This document shows, in pieces, positions 44,881 to 55,985 of a stretch of 64,000 bases of DNA. This DNA is from Corythucha ciliata (lineage: Eukaryota; Arthropoda; Insecta; Hemiptera; Tingidae), in NCBI GenBank assembly GCA_038030265.1, contig CM075937.1:9176001-9240000 (forward strand). The letters are read 5' to 3'. A program made the position numbers and the translations under genes. A model generated the notes under the pieces. It ran no database searches. It saw only the letters and a list, made by a program, of their open reading frames with translations, and had not been told where the DNA came from. How positions within the stretch are numbered: the stretch's first letter is position 1; each line of letters starts with the position of its first letter.

Positions 44881-45200
44881 GGCTACTCACGTCATAAAAT
44901 CTTCAAGCTGGCCATTCGTCCTCCCTCCCCAAACAAGTCTCTCTCCACCTTACGAAATAATTGACTCCCCCCTCCCCCCAAATAATTTTTTCAGTACTTA
45001 ACGGTGTATGAAGCTGGTATAGCGCCATCAAATAGCTACACGGAGCCATGAGGGTTGAAATGCCTGGCTGGTGAATTGGATTTGGGGTTTCCCGCTTCAA
45101 ATTTCATGGACATTTGACTGGGTATGGTGTGGTTGGTGGTGGGAGGGGGGGGGGCACGACAAATTTATTAGTGGCTTTCGAACTGGAAAATCCAATTTAG
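44881..45200. other. No recognised gene
   Basis: Contains C- and G-rich tracts (44965-44980, 45137-45152). Nothing else supported. Confidence 0.4.
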
Positions 45201-45204
45201 TAAG

Positions 45205-46211
45205 CATAGCTTGATGACGGCGAGTCCATTTGCTACGTCGATGACCTGGCGGTCGTCATCTCGGCTCGCTACCACGACGATGTTCACCGCGAGGTCCGTC
45301 GCACCACGTCAATCATCGCGCACTAGTGCCAACTTAACCGGCTCTCCTTAGCACCTCAAGAAACTCAGATGCTCTGGCACGCCTCCACCACCATCCGCTC
45401 TCGGGGCTTCCGGCTCTTCGACAAACGGGACGTTACACCCTTCTCGTCAGCCATCCAATGCATCGGCGTCCACCTCACATCGCGCCTTAAACCCGGCCCG
45501 CACATCGACACTCTACGCCCCAGAGTTCAGAAACTGTTCGCTCAACTTCGTGGTCTCGCCGGTCACCAGTGGGGTGCCTCGTTCCATACTATGGAGCTCC
45601 GGTCTGGTGGCGGCTCCCCTCTGCACGTGATCGCGCCCGACTTCGGACTTAAAGCGTGAGTGCTGCTCTGCATGCGCCCCGCATATAACTCTATCTCTCA
45701 CCTCGTGATCCAGATCATCTGCGGTGTGCCCACTATCGATCTGGACCTCGAGCCATTCATGACCGGCCAACTCGCGGCATATGATGGTCCCCTCACTGAG
45801 CTTCACGATCGACTCGTCGACCTCCTCGATCCCGCCATGTTGGTTCCTCTTCCAACATGGCTCCGGTGGCAACAGCGCTGGGACGCAGGCCCCACCGCGC
45901 GGCACGCCCTCCACCTGCTGCCCTCCGTCCGCACTCGCAAAGAGATGTCGTGGAGGAGTCCCTCCTTCACAGTAACTCAATTGGTTTCCGGCCATGGCAC
46001 TTTCAACTTTCGGTTTCACTTCTTTCGGCGACGAGAATCCCCTCTCTGCCATTGTGGAGCTCTCGTCGAGGAAACTGCCGCTCACGTACTATGGGACTGC
46101 TCATTACATGCAGATGCTCGCTCCTCATTTTCCATCCCGAGCAGACATGCCGACCGCCTCAACCTCTTTGCGCAAGCCTGGGCCAATCCACGTCGCCACC
46201 TTGAGTCCTAG
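45205..46211 (+). pseudogene. Jockey-like LINE ORF2 fragment (RT palm to C-terminus)
   Basis: Starts inside the reverse transcriptase at SICYVDDLAVVISARYHDD (YVDD box near 45228). The connection region follows (FSSAIQCIGVHLTSRLKPG, HIDTLRPRVQKLFAQL). After an in-frame stop (45657-45659) comes the typical MRPAYNSISHLVIQIICGVP stretch, then the C-terminal Cys/His motif CHCGALVEETAAHVLWDC. There is another stop near 45325. It is GC-rich relative to its surroundings, is 5' truncated, and belongs to a third LINE lineage in this window. Confidence 0.8.
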
Positions 46212-46680
46212 TTTCCCCCGCCCAGCGCTGCTACTGCCTCTCCTACTGTCGACTCTAGTGACTCTGAGGAAGAGAGCTAGCCCTCTCACCCATCGCATCC
46301 CTTCTTTCTTTTTCCTCTTCCCCTCTCGACACTATTACTTAACTCCCCCATCCAACGAGGAGCGATATTCCTCGCCTTCGGGCAAACTCTGTCCTTTTCA
46401 AGACGCTTCCAGCCTCTCACTGCAACCCAGTAAAATAGCCACCTTCACGAGGTCTAATCCGTGACTCGTCACACGTGGCCAGTGACGGAAACCAACGACC
46501 AGAGAGGCTGGTAACCTGAGACTTGCACGTGTCGGGACATCTCTTGGGTGATGGGTCAACCCTGACCAAACACCCAATGACATGAGATAAAGACACACCA
46601 GGGGAATAACGGCGAGTTTGTGGAGTGAGATTACAAGTTATGGGGCTCATTTAACTACGCCCCATATTGGTGATTTAACG
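46212..46680 (+). other. Probable 3' UTR of the LINE fragment, then unassigned DNA
   Basis: C/T-rich sequence continuing the base composition of the LINE coding part to about 46450. No poly(A) tail or target duplication was identified. Confidence 0.35.
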
Positions 46681-46859
46681 ATTTATTTGCCACTTATGGA
46701 GCCAGCATGAAACCCGGGGTACTCGAGCCCATCGAGCGCTGCACCAAAAGAGAGGCTCAAGTCCCTGGGAGCCCCTCCTCCAGAGACTTGTGTAGAAGCA
46801 TCTTGGGGTTCCCCAGCACATCCTATATTGCCTATTTTCCTGATCAAAGGGCACCATAC

Positions 46860-47640
46860 TTGTCCATAAAAACGATTTTGCCTATTTTTTCCAGTGTTTT
46901 CATCACCAAAACCCGAAAATTGACCATTTAAGGGAACTAATACGCGTGAAGTTGACTTTCCAAGGGCTTTACGCCGCGAAATTGGGGTGTTCGCTGTCTT
47001 AACCACTAGAAATCACTTGTTCGAAGAACCATGCAGGGCGCAAAATCCACAAAATTCTACCCTCAAACAGTCTACCTCTCAAAATCTGTTTTTAAATGAG
47101 CAAACCCGTTGATAAATATCAAGTTTAATGCCTCGATTCGGTAAAATTATGTTCTTTAAAGATCCAACCACGCGGAATTACATTTTTAAACTGTCAAAAC
47201 CCGACAAGCTTAGGTTTCTGAAGAACCAAAACTCGCGAAAATTGTTTTTCCAAGGAGCCGATACCGTGAATGTCAGTTTTAAAGGTCCTACCCCCCTGGA
47301 ATTGTGTTTCGTTTGTGAGTGCAAAACCAGCGATTTTTTTTTTTTTTCGCTTGCTTTGAATTCTCGAAATCAGTTTTCGAGGGGCAAAACTGTGTAATTA
47401 TTACTCGTGAGGCACTAAATCCGAGAAAAATAATTCGTTCCGGGAAGAGATAACGACGCATTTTTTTTTAATTAAATGGTTATCATCGGTCAAACTCAAA
47501 AAATGTTAGTTTTTGAGGAGCCGGAACTGAGAACAATGATTTTTGAAGGAGCCAATTTATCGTGAATTTGGTTTTATAAGGGACCAATAATGCTTGAAAT
47601 TTAGATTTTCAGCCGCCGAATCTAGAAAATATTGTTATTC
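46860..47640 (-). repeat. F3-type repeat units
   Basis: Diverged units such as gaaccaaaactcgcgaaaattg, gggcaaaactgtg and gagccggaactg, in the style of the F3 stretches at 6.3 and 25 kb. The strand is uncertain because the units are degenerate. Confidence 0.45.
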
Positions 47641-47941
47641 GTTGAGCCAACCGTGCTTTAAGGCTTTTTTGTGCAGTCAGAGTGAGCTGTACGTGTGGGT
47701 GGGGGGCGGGGCGTTCATCCTGTTCTGGCAGGAAATGAAGTTATGCAAGAAGCCCGCACAGCTCAACTGTTTTGCGGGGCACGTGGGTCCCGTGAGTTGG
47801 ATAAAGTTAGTGAAATAAAAATAGGACTTTTTTCATAGAAAAATATAATAAATTTCACTTCATCGTGAAATATAGTAACAAAAACTCAACTATGAAATAA
47901 AGTTCCAAAGCCGGTCGGTCCAGTTCGATCATTATTTTGTC

Positions 47942-48373
47942 TTAGTGATGGTACGAGTAGGCACCGTGGGACAGGGTAAGGGCAATGGGAGCGTGAGCGA
48001 CGGCAACTGGTGCGTGAGCGACGGCAACAGCTGGGGCGTGAGCGACAGCGACCGCTGGAGCGTGATGAGTGACAGTGCGAACGACTGGAACGGAGTTATG
48101 AACCAAGTGAACTTGATTTTGAATGGAAGTGGCAGCCGGGGCGTGAGCTACGGCGACAGCTGGGGCGTGAGCGACGGCGACGGGACCGTGTCCATAGGTG
48201 TAGACGGCGGCGGGGGATCCGATGAGACCGGCCGAAGCGGCGGCGACGAGGGCGGCAAAAGCAACCTGAATACGCACAGACACAAAATAATAGATTAAAG
48301 TCTTACTTATGGCTGGTAAAACGTCAGCAACGCCATTTTAAAAAATCAAATTCAAACGTACGAGTTTGTACAT
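47942..48373 (-). CDS. Val/His/Ala-rich structural cuticle protein, two exons
   Basis: Coding exons are 48362-48373 (ATG TAC AAA CTC, donor GTACGT) and 47942-48265 (acceptor TATTCAG), with a 96-bp phase-0 intron and a product of about 111 residues. The start at 48373 is preferred to an in-frame start at 48283 because it restores the MYKL signal peptide shared with the other two genes (MYKL VAFAALVAAASAG). The mature chain is made of AVAVAHAPAV repeats around a middle segment TSIQNQVHLVHNSVPVVRTV and ends GAYSYHH. There is no Rebers-Riddiford domain. It is the third member of the same gene family here, ~39 kb from the second, on the same strand. Confidence 0.9.
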
Positions 48374-48441
48374 GTTTATTGGCGTGGATGCGTTTTCCTC
48401 AAGTGTTCACTCGATGGTGTCCACTACCCCTAACACCGGGC

Positions 48442-48449
48442 TATATAAA
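48442..48449 (-). promoter_or_regulatory. TATA box of the 48 kb cuticle gene
   Basis: The minus strand reads GTTTATATAGCCCGG, about 70 bp upstream of the ATG at 48373-48371. Confidence 0.7.
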
Positions 48450-48479
48450 CGCAACACCCCCTTCACTCTTCAACACAAC

Positions 48480-49180
48480 ATTTTCCAAGGAGGGGGACTA
48501 TTTTGAAAACACACACACAAAAAAACAACCAATAAATCCCTTTTAGTACATTGGCCATTGTGACAATTGCGAGAGTGTACCGGATTTTAATTATGTCGAA
48601 GTCCTACAAGTGAAAAACTTGAACTAGTTCAAGTGAAGTTATCTTTACAAGGTGACGGTTAAGTAGTCAATGTTATTCAGTCCAACAAAAAAAAATGAAT
48701 AATCAGGGTGAGTCAATAAAGCTTATTTCTTTTATTCACGTTTGATTGCGTCCTAATCCCGGGAACAGACCAAAAAGAAATAATGAAAGAAAATATTGAG
48801 TTTTGTCAACGTTGTTGTTTTTACTACTGTCAAGTCCAAATTTGGGTCATGTAAAGTAAATTCTTTAAATTTCTTACGCAAGTTTTCGTAACACTTTGAT
48901 TGAAATCAGTTCACATTCTTATTTCCGTGGATAGTTAAAAAAATGTACCACCACCCCTCCACAATAATATTCAATTCGTTTATTGAAAAATCTTGAGAAT
49001 TGTGACACGTGATTAATCTCATTATAAATAATTGTTTCTCTCTGTCTTCAACGTTGTGAAAAGTGTGATCCCTGTGGAATTTCAGGCCCCCCCCCCCCAC
49101 AATCAGCACCGAAAAGTGAATTATTCGAAAACGAATCTGGAAGTTTAGCACATCAATCACCACGTCCTATAAGCAAGGAG
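48480..49180. other. No recognised gene
   Basis: AT-rich upstream flank with a C-run at 49087-49099. Nothing supported. Confidence 0.4.
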
Positions 49181-49182
49181 TC

Positions 49183-49987
49183 TATTATTATTATTATTAT
49201 TATTGCATTAGCCTGAAAGCCAGAGCCACACTTTAGTTTTATTGATCATTATACACGTTATAGTATAAAGATAAGTATAATTAGATTATAAACCACGATT
49301 AAACCACGTGATCTACCTTAAGTAAAAATTGGAGTAGGTGTTTGTACACATTCAAGTCTTTGGAAGCCAATAGGTTTATGTAGTTAAATGGGTTTTCCAA
49401 TAATAACGTGGCGGAACAGCGGAAGTCTTTCTGAGGTAAATTTTTTGCAATGCATGACTTCCATATGGCACGATTTGCATTGATCAGACGTATGCCGGAC
49501 AAATTCCATGATTGGTCCTGAGGCGACACACAGCTGAGCACAAGTTATTGGACACATTCTGGTTATGGAACCAAGGGGGATCATTTATTGTTGGGTTGTT
49601 CCCTACGTAGAATAGGCCAGTTTCACTTGTATTGTACCTGTGGTACCATGTTTGATATAATATTGACTTGCTTAACCCAAAAAACTCAGTGTAATTCATT
49701 TTAATTTCTAACTGATCTCCCGTAGAGCACGCTTGTTTCGCAAGACGGTCGGCCTGCTCGTTACCAAAAATACCTGAATGACTTGGTACCCAGGAAAAAC
49801 TGATTTTCTTGTTTTTCTTTCTAATTTGGCATACCATATCTAACGCTTGTAACATTAGTTCGGAGTTTCCATAATATCCTAGGGGATTGTCCATTGCTTT
49901 CAGAATGCTCTTGCTATCGGTAATGATAACAGGATCATTAGTTGTGTTTAGGCCGTTGAAATCATAGACTTTTATACTATACCTAGA
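49183..49987 (-). pseudogene. 5'-truncated LINE: RNase H and C-terminal domain with (TAA)n tail
   Basis: The minus strand reads VIITDSKSILKAMDNP (RNase H Asp), FSWVPSHSGIFGNEQADRLAKQA (RNase H His/Asp box) and CRLRTNHGICPAYV. After a frame change comes a C-terminal tail (AIWKSCIAKNLPQKDFRCS..LLQFLLKVDHVV) to the stop at 49299. The 3' end is a trinucleotide run, (tta)n on the plus strand at 49183-49204, the kind of tail I elements have instead of poly(A). The 5' end at ~49987 abuts the 110-bp repeated module. Confidence 0.8.
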
Positions 49988-50092
49988 TAGCGAACTCCCT
50001 TATCGGGGTGAAGCCCCATTTAAAGGGGCACCGCCATCTTTAAGTTGGGTGAAAGGATATCACTCCGTTGTTTTCGTATGGGGACCGTGCAA
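49983..50092. repeat. ~110-bp module, copy 1
   Basis: acctagatagcgaactccc..ggggtgaagccccatttaaaggggcaccgccatc is repeated at about 53721-53827 with few differences. It contains a small hairpin (ggggtgaagcccc). Both copies stand at a breakpoint and are followed, 100-280 bp later, by a GTAAGTAC splice-donor-like site. Confidence 0.75.
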
Positions 50093-50250
50093 AGTGCGCG
50101 CTGCGCCATCTAGCGGTGACCCCTACGATTTGTGTACAGGAACAAACTAATCAGTCTTGTGTGTTTCCAATCAAGACACTATTTTTATTTTCGTTATTGT
50201 CATTTTTTCCTTATTTATAGTAATTTTTTTGAATTTTCCTCCCAACGGTA

Positions 50251-51355
50251 ATTAGTTCGGTTGTGGGTTGCCACAACGCGCGAGAAAATTGTCGCGTGAA
50301 AGTTGTCGTTCCCTGAATAAACCCAATGAGAAGGAGCGGCGAGAGCGATGGATGAAAGCCGTCAACCACAAGAAGTAAGTACCCTCTTTTCGCTTGTAGC
50401 ATACGTTAAATGAAATGACAAGGAAGTTACGTTCCTTGTCTTTCGTTTCATTTGTTTCATTGCTATAAGGTCACCTGTACAAAATGCCTCAAGTTTTGCG
50501 TTGCCTTAATCCTTGCCAACCGGAGTGACTGGCCGCGTTGCAAAACTTCAGACTTGTTCAGCGCTTAATGAGCACTAGGTCCGATTTCACCAACTTCTTA
50601 AACCACGATCAACAACTAATCACGATTACAATGTAAACACTTATATCAGAATTCATGTGGGTCGCTATTGGCAACTAATCACGATCAACTTTAAACGAGA
50701 TCAATTTTGTTGGGCCTTACCGGCCTTAGGCCCATTTTCACCAACAAATTTGATCTAGCTCAATCTAGCTCAGCGCTGACCGCTGAGTAAGTGTTTAAAA
50801 TCCAACAAAACACGTCTCATCGCGATAGAAATCACCCTTGTAAAACTCCATAAGCGCTTAATTCTACACTTCAGCGCTTGAACCCGAGCCCCGAGTTTTG
50901 TAACGTAACCATTGTCAACATGCATATCTCTAAATCTTCTTTTATTTAATATTTTCAGCGCTGATGGAAGCCTTGGGTTCAGGCAACGTTTTTGCGGGTT
51001 GCCCATGGTTGCCAGCATTTCGTTGGGGTAAGGTCCTCAAACATCCTGAACCACTCATCATACGTCCCTACCGTCTTCCCTGAGGCGTACAAGAAGCGAC
51101 CTGGATCTCGACTGGGAGAAAAGATGAAGGATATCTCACGAAAGCTCCACTAACACCCCGTCATTGGAATCCATCACTTCCGAAGAGGGGTCTTTTATTC
51201 GTCCTTCGACGTCAACAGCAACAACAGTTATCTCTGACACCTTTGACCACGAAACCGGAGTGATATTTATTAATGTGGGATGCCAATGTGCGATGGAGTT
51301 TGATGACACGTTCTTTGAGTTCACATGTTGTTTCATTCACGTAACAAAACTGTAA
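50251..51355 (+). pseudogene. Decayed THAP-domain gene, at least two exons
   Basis: Exon-like 50251-50374 reads SSVVGCHNARENCRVKVVVP and, after a frameshift, NEKERRERWMKAVNHK, ending at a good donor (AGAA then GTAAGT). About 630 bp later, 51010-51150 reads CQHFVGVRSSNILNHSSYVP, then TVFPEAYKKRPGSRLGEK, then a stop. Together these give the THAP signature in order: Cys, Pro, Trp, C-x-H-F and the (A/Y)VPTVF box. The first zinc Cys reads Ser. A further frame (51164-51355, GCQCAMEFDD) may continue it. THAP domains are DNA-binding zinc fingers found in host proteins and at the N-terminus of P-type transposases; I cannot tell which this was. Confidence 0.65.
50560..50810. repeat. MITE-like segment inside the THAP intron
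   Basis: Holds repeats of accaac..aaccacgatcaacaact and a hairpin at 50697-50758 (gatcaattttgttgggcc against ggcccattttcaccaacaaatttgatc). It looks like a short inverted-repeat element inserted in the intron. Confidence 0.45.
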
Positions 51356-51595
51356 ACGCAAGCATTGGGGCTGCCAATAAAATCCACTAATCCTTTCCTT
51401 CAAAACTATTTTATTCACACCCCCCCCCCCCAACAAGAACAAGCGATTAAGTTTGGATTGATTTTCTCTGCTTAGCAATTTTGTTTCTAATGTATGCAGG
51501 GTATTTGGTAAGTCGACGGCAAATTTGCAGGGGTTATAAGGGTTGAAGTGAGTGTGAGATAATCATCGGTCTCCTATTATAAACATTTGGCCTTC

Positions 51596-51735
51596 ATTCA
51601 TAGTCGTCACTTATGCTGAGTATTTGCTTATTTCGATTCAAAAGAGACGACTTACGACGATTAGAACGACCGGACGAAGCCGGACGGAGGAAGCCGTTTA
51701 AGCAAATACTCAGCTTGAGTGACGACTATATGAAT
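51596..51735. mobile_element. Short inverted-repeat element (~140 bp)
   Basis: attcatagtcgtcactta..gctgagtatttgctta at 51596-51630 is complementary to 51699-51735, leaving a 68-bp loop. The arms are nearly perfect over ~32 bp. The frame crossing it (51613-51861) is therefore partly element sequence. Confidence 0.65.
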
Positions 51736-52772
51736 ACGGCCCTGTACTTTCCAAAACTGGATAGAGATAATTCTGGCTACCTGGAAAATAATATGATACT
51801 TGTTGACCAATTTCAAGGGATAATAAGATCACTACGCGATTACTGCATTGAACTTACTTGATACTTCTTGAAAAGAGAACTGACCTCAGGTATAGCAACA
51901 TTTTTCTCCGAACTTTTCCCCTAATATAACTTTGTAATTAATTTTAACATTACAGTCACTCCATTACTAAAGCTCGTTGATAGCTTTAGGAGGAATTTTA
52001 TGATAGGAAATTGTCTAAATCTGAGATTTTCTTCGGTTGTCGTACCAAAGTCTATTGAAATCTTGATGAGTACCGGCGTTGTACCTAAACTTACAGCTCT
52101 TCCCCTAGAGCGCTCTTTTTCTTATCTTTGCACGGTCCCCAATGGCGAGCAGGTGGACCGGAGCGCGCTCAGGCGGATTTAATTGAAAGAGTCCCGGACA
52201 GATTGAAGGTTTCGGTGTCATAGGTTTCCCATACAAATTGTGAATACTAACGTGGTTGATTGCTCCAGATAGTGTTTTTTTAATTTCTAATTAGTTTTGA
52301 TTTGCTCGAATTGTGTTGCAAAAGGGTGACAATCAAGTCTTAATGTGACCTGTATCTCAAACGAACGTTTCGGTTGACGGAATCAGGTAGGATTGATGTG
52401 TTTTTGGGTGCCACTTGGGAACGAAGGATGGCGTCAGCCTTCACAACTTCCCTCGATGGAAAAATTAGTGTTTATTGCGAATTTTATAGCCATTGGCTCT
52501 AGCTAGCTGCTACTAAATCATGAGTTGCGACTTACATTAATTCCAAATCATTCATTGCCTAAATGCAATTTGCCTAAAAGCATTACATGCCCTGCTCTGA
52601 GCAATCCCTCCGCACCGACGAAATTGCGCGATTTAGGCGTAGCTTCGCATACTCGACACATTTGGCTTATAAGAATCATTGTGTTCCCACTCTGTAAATG
52701 ATAGAAAAAAATATAGGCAAAATGGTAAACATGAAGGGGTGTTTACATACAATCAATTATTATAGACCCGAT

Positions 52773-52891
52773 CCATTGTTTTTCTAGCGCTGCACTAGTG
52801 TAGAAAACCATGTGGTCTCATTGACTTATTTAGAAAAATTGAAGGAAACCACATGATTTTCTTATGTAGTGCAGCACAAGCGAAACAATGG
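52773..52891. repeat. Hairpin a, in the centre of the inverted-repeat element
   Basis: ccattgtttttctagcgctg..aaaccatgtgg pairs with ccacatgattttc..agtgcagcacaagcgaaacaatgg. Arms are about 42 bp. Confidence 0.7.
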
Positions 52892-52944
52892 ACGTTATGT
52901 TTCTCTTCGGCGTGTGAACCCACTCAGGGACTTTCTCACAACTA

Positions 52945-53091
52945 TTAAGCCGCCTTCACATGCGGGCTGTGGCAGCTTAAGCCTTGAGCTGTAGCCAATC
53001 AAAGAGCAACCCGCCTTTGAATTAATTATATTTCATTGGATACAGCTCAAAGCTGAGCTTTTTTTTCAGATCACATGTGAAGCCGGCTTTA
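52945..53091. repeat. Hairpin b, in the centre of the inverted-repeat element
   Basis: taagccgccttcacatg pairs with catgtgaagccggcttta, and an inner pair (agccttgagctgtagccaat against attggatacagctcaaagct) continues the stem. Confidence 0.7.
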
Positions 53092-53231
53092 AGGCCGGTT
53101 CACAAGCTCTATGTTTTCGTTGTGTGGAGTCTAAGCAGCCAAACAAATTTACTCCCTTGAAAAATGAAGCATTTTTATAGGTTGCATTGACACCACTCAA
53201 CACAAACATAGAGCTTGTGAACAGGGCCTTA
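53091..53231. repeat. Hairpin c, in the centre of the inverted-repeat element
   Basis: aaggccggttcacaagctct..tgttttcgttgtgtgg pairs with caacacaaacatagagcttgtgaacagggcctt. It starts where hairpin b ends. Confidence 0.7.
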
Positions 53232-53720
53232 CTCTATACTTTCTCTAGAAACTGCGCTCAACTATCAATTTACGTAACGGCGGTCCGACAAGCATATTTA
53301 AGAAAGTTCAAAAATGAATTATTTGGAATAAATGTAAGTCGCAACTCATGATTTAGTAGCAGCTAGCTAGAGCCAATGGCTATAAAATTCGCAATAAACA
53401 CACTAATTTTTCCATCGAGGGAAGTTGTGAAGGCTGACGCCATCCTTCGTTCCCAAGTGGCACCCAAAAACACATCAATCCTATACCTGATTCCGTCAAC
53501 CGAAACGTTCGTTTGAGATACTTGATTGTCACCCTTTTGCAACACAATTCGAGCAAATCAAAACTAATTAGAAATTAAAAAAGCACTATCTGGATCAATC
53601 AACCACGTTAGTATTCACAATTTGTATGGGAAACCTATGACACCGAAACCTTCAATCTGTCCGGGACTCTTTCAATTAAATCCGCCTGAGCGCGCTCCGG
53701 TCCACCTGCTCGCCATCAAT

Positions 53721-53827
53721 ACCTAGATAGCGAACTCCCTTATCGGGGTGAAGCCCCATTTAAAGGGGCACCGCCATCTTTAAGTTGGGTAAAATGATAT
53801 CACTCCGTATTGTTTTCGTATGGGGTT
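53721..53827. repeat. ~110-bp module, copy 2
   Basis: Second copy of acctagatagcgaactccc..tttaagttgggt..ttttcgtatgggg, starting 4 bp after the inverted-repeat element. Confidence 0.75.
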
Positions 53828-53976
53828 TAGTCTGTTCAGTGAAATAAAAACTTTGTTTTGTCTTTTTTTGTCACTTTTATTTGGATAAACTTCTTCACAT
53901 TAATTGTCTTCATCGCTAGAAAGTAAGTACAACATTAAATTAATATATTTGAGGTCGTTTTGGAGTGAAATTAGGA

Positions 53977-54406
53977 ATGGCGAATGAGCTATCAGACGGC
54001 ACTACAGAAATTACTATTTCAAGAGAAAAATCATTGACGATCTCACTGTATCGCTCCCTTGGCTTACGTAAACTTGATACAATGTTTTTTCACCTGTATG
54101 ACGCGGTAGATACCGTAAAGAACCTTGCCCGGGGGAGGAGTCGTTGGACAATTTTCCTTTGACGGATTTTGAGGATGGAATTTATTTGTCCGTTTCCATG
54201 CACCTAGATAAGCGTAATGTGTTCGTAACATATTAAACATCTCATTTTTTTACATTTCCAGGCTTGACGCAGACATGATCTCCATGTGGTTACCCGAGGT
54301 GACCAAGAAATTGAAATTTACGAGAAGTGTCTACTAGCGGAATTCAACGAGATTGCTGAAAAAGAAAGTGAATTCACTGGACCAAGCAGATCTCAGATTA
54401 AATTCT
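53977..54406 (+). other. Possible two-exon gene, product unknown
   Basis: An ATG at 53977 opens ~60 codons (MANELSDGTTEITISREKS..). Downstream, an acceptor-like site near 54276 precedes an open stretch (HDLHVVTRGDQEIEIYEKCL..FTGPSRSQIKF) to a stop at 54406. The second stretch looks coding by composition. I could not place the intron or assign a family. Confidence 0.3.
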
Positions 54407-54430
54407 AACATTTGTTGAAATGAACTTATT

Positions 54431-54665
54431 TCATAAGAAATACAAAATAATTTCATCCAACTGCAAGCGTTCCCTTTTCTTATTCATCGCTGTCAGGTAG
54501 CGTATCCACCTGTTCTTCAACCACGTCTTTGACACTCTGTTACTGGTATCGTTGAGGCGAGGGTCAATAATTCCAGCAACTTTCTTGGTCCAACAAAGAT
54601 CAAGAGCATAAGGCGTACTTACAACATAATCAAAGTTAGGGATTCGCATCCAGAAAGTATTCTGA
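54431..54665 (-). other. Possible coding exon, product unknown
   Basis: The minus strand has an acceptor (tttcag) at ~54662, then NTFWMRIPNFDYVVSTPYAL and a Lys/Arg-rich stretch to a stop at 54431. FWMRIPNFDYVV slightly resembles the N-terminal box of PIF/Harbinger transposases, but this is too short to claim. Confidence 0.25.
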
Positions 54666-55136
54666 AACTAAGGTGAACAACTTTTTGTCATTCACAAAGA
54701 GGGTGACTCCAAATACACAAGATTGTCAGGGACTTCTCTGAAATTGGGAAATTCAGGGAATTTCGTGAATTTACGACAAGTCTGGGGAAAATGGCCAAGT
54801 CTCCCTTGACCAGAGCGAAACAGAAGGACCGAAGCACTACACACAGACAGATTTCCACCAATAAACTGTCAACATTTCTCGAAAAATCACACAATTTTAA
54901 TAATTTCATCATGGTAATAAGGTAAAGAAAATAGGAACACTTCACGTTAATTGAGTTTTTTCGACATTATTTGTTAAACGCTAAATGTACTTAGAATTGA
55001 AGGTTCTAATCTCTAAAAAGTGATCAAGCGACATTAAAAAACAAAGCACAACTTTTAACATGGTTTACAACACAACGTAACATAGTTTACTCAGACAATT
55101 CGAACTGTTAATCATGAATCCCTTCCCTCCCATATG

Positions 55137-55960
55137 CAGGGTGTTCCAGGAGGGAACGGCAACTTCGTACTTTTTAAGCCAAACCACCTCTTTCCTACAT
55201 GAATCGTCCCTGATGGGTTAACCTTTCATAATGGAACAAAGTGAGTGACATTTCTGTAAAGAGCTAAAAATTTCGCTTTGGCAAACACTACATCAAAACG
55301 CAAAAGTCGTCTTTAGGTATGTTTAATTATTACTTGAAAAACGAAAAAGAGCGATATTTAATTTTCTTGTATCTTTAAGGGGATATTTTAGCTAAATTAG
55401 TAATGGGTCGAGCATCGAACAACCATAGGAAAAACATGCTCATTTTGTAAGCTTTCAATTGGTTTCAACAAAATTGAAATCGGTTGGGTTTTCACTGAGA
55501 TAACATACCAAATATTTGGGAAACCACTGAACAACGTTTGGTATGATATCTCGGAGGAAACCCCATCGATTTCAATTTTGTTTAAACCAATTGTGAGCTT
55601 ACAAAATGGGCATGTTTTTCCTATGGTTGGTCGATGCTCTAACCATTCAGAATTTAGCTAAAATATCCCCTGAAATATACACTAAAATTAAATATCGCTC
55701 TTTTTCGCTTTTTCAAGTAATAATTAAACATACCAAAGCAAAATTTTGAGCTCTTTACAGAAATGCCACTCACTTTGTTCCATTATGAAAGGTTAACCCA
55801 TCAGGGACGATTCTTGTAGGAAAGTGGTAGTTTGGCTTAAAAAGTACTAAAAACTCTGAAACGAAGCGTTTGCGACCCTATGTCCATACAGAAATTTTGG
55901 CTCGTCGTACTTAGTACCACAACGTGTGCAAGTATTGCCGTTCCCTCCTGGAACACCCTG
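55137..55960. mobile_element. 824-bp palindromic foldback element
   Basis: Outer ends CAGGGTGTTCCAGGAGGGAA at 55137 and ttccctcctggaacaccctg at 55960 are exact inverses. Pairing continues almost to the centre (gagataacataccaaa at 55498-55513 against gtttggtatgatatctc at 55540). The right arm is ~90 bp longer. No open frame is present. No target duplication is clear (left flank ..catatg, right flank tagttt..). Confidence 0.85.
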
Positions 55961-55985
55961 TAGTTTTATTATACAAACATTAAAA

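Larger units (their letters stand above)
52142..53716. mobile_element. Large inverted-repeat element with ~400-bp arms
   Basis: The left arm 52142-52556 (ATGGCGAGCAGGTGGACCGG..) is complementary to the right arm 53313-53716 (..ccggtccacctgctcgccat) at high identity. The left arm has a 14-bp insertion near 52342. The ~755-bp centre holds no long frame but three separate hairpins in a row. A GC-rich tip and very long arms fit a foldback element, or two inverted copies of one element joined by later insertions. Confidence 0.8.

Noticed and set aside
47945..48298. 117-codon Gly/Ser/Asp-rich plus ORF
   Set aside because: Antisense of the cuticle gene at 48 kb.
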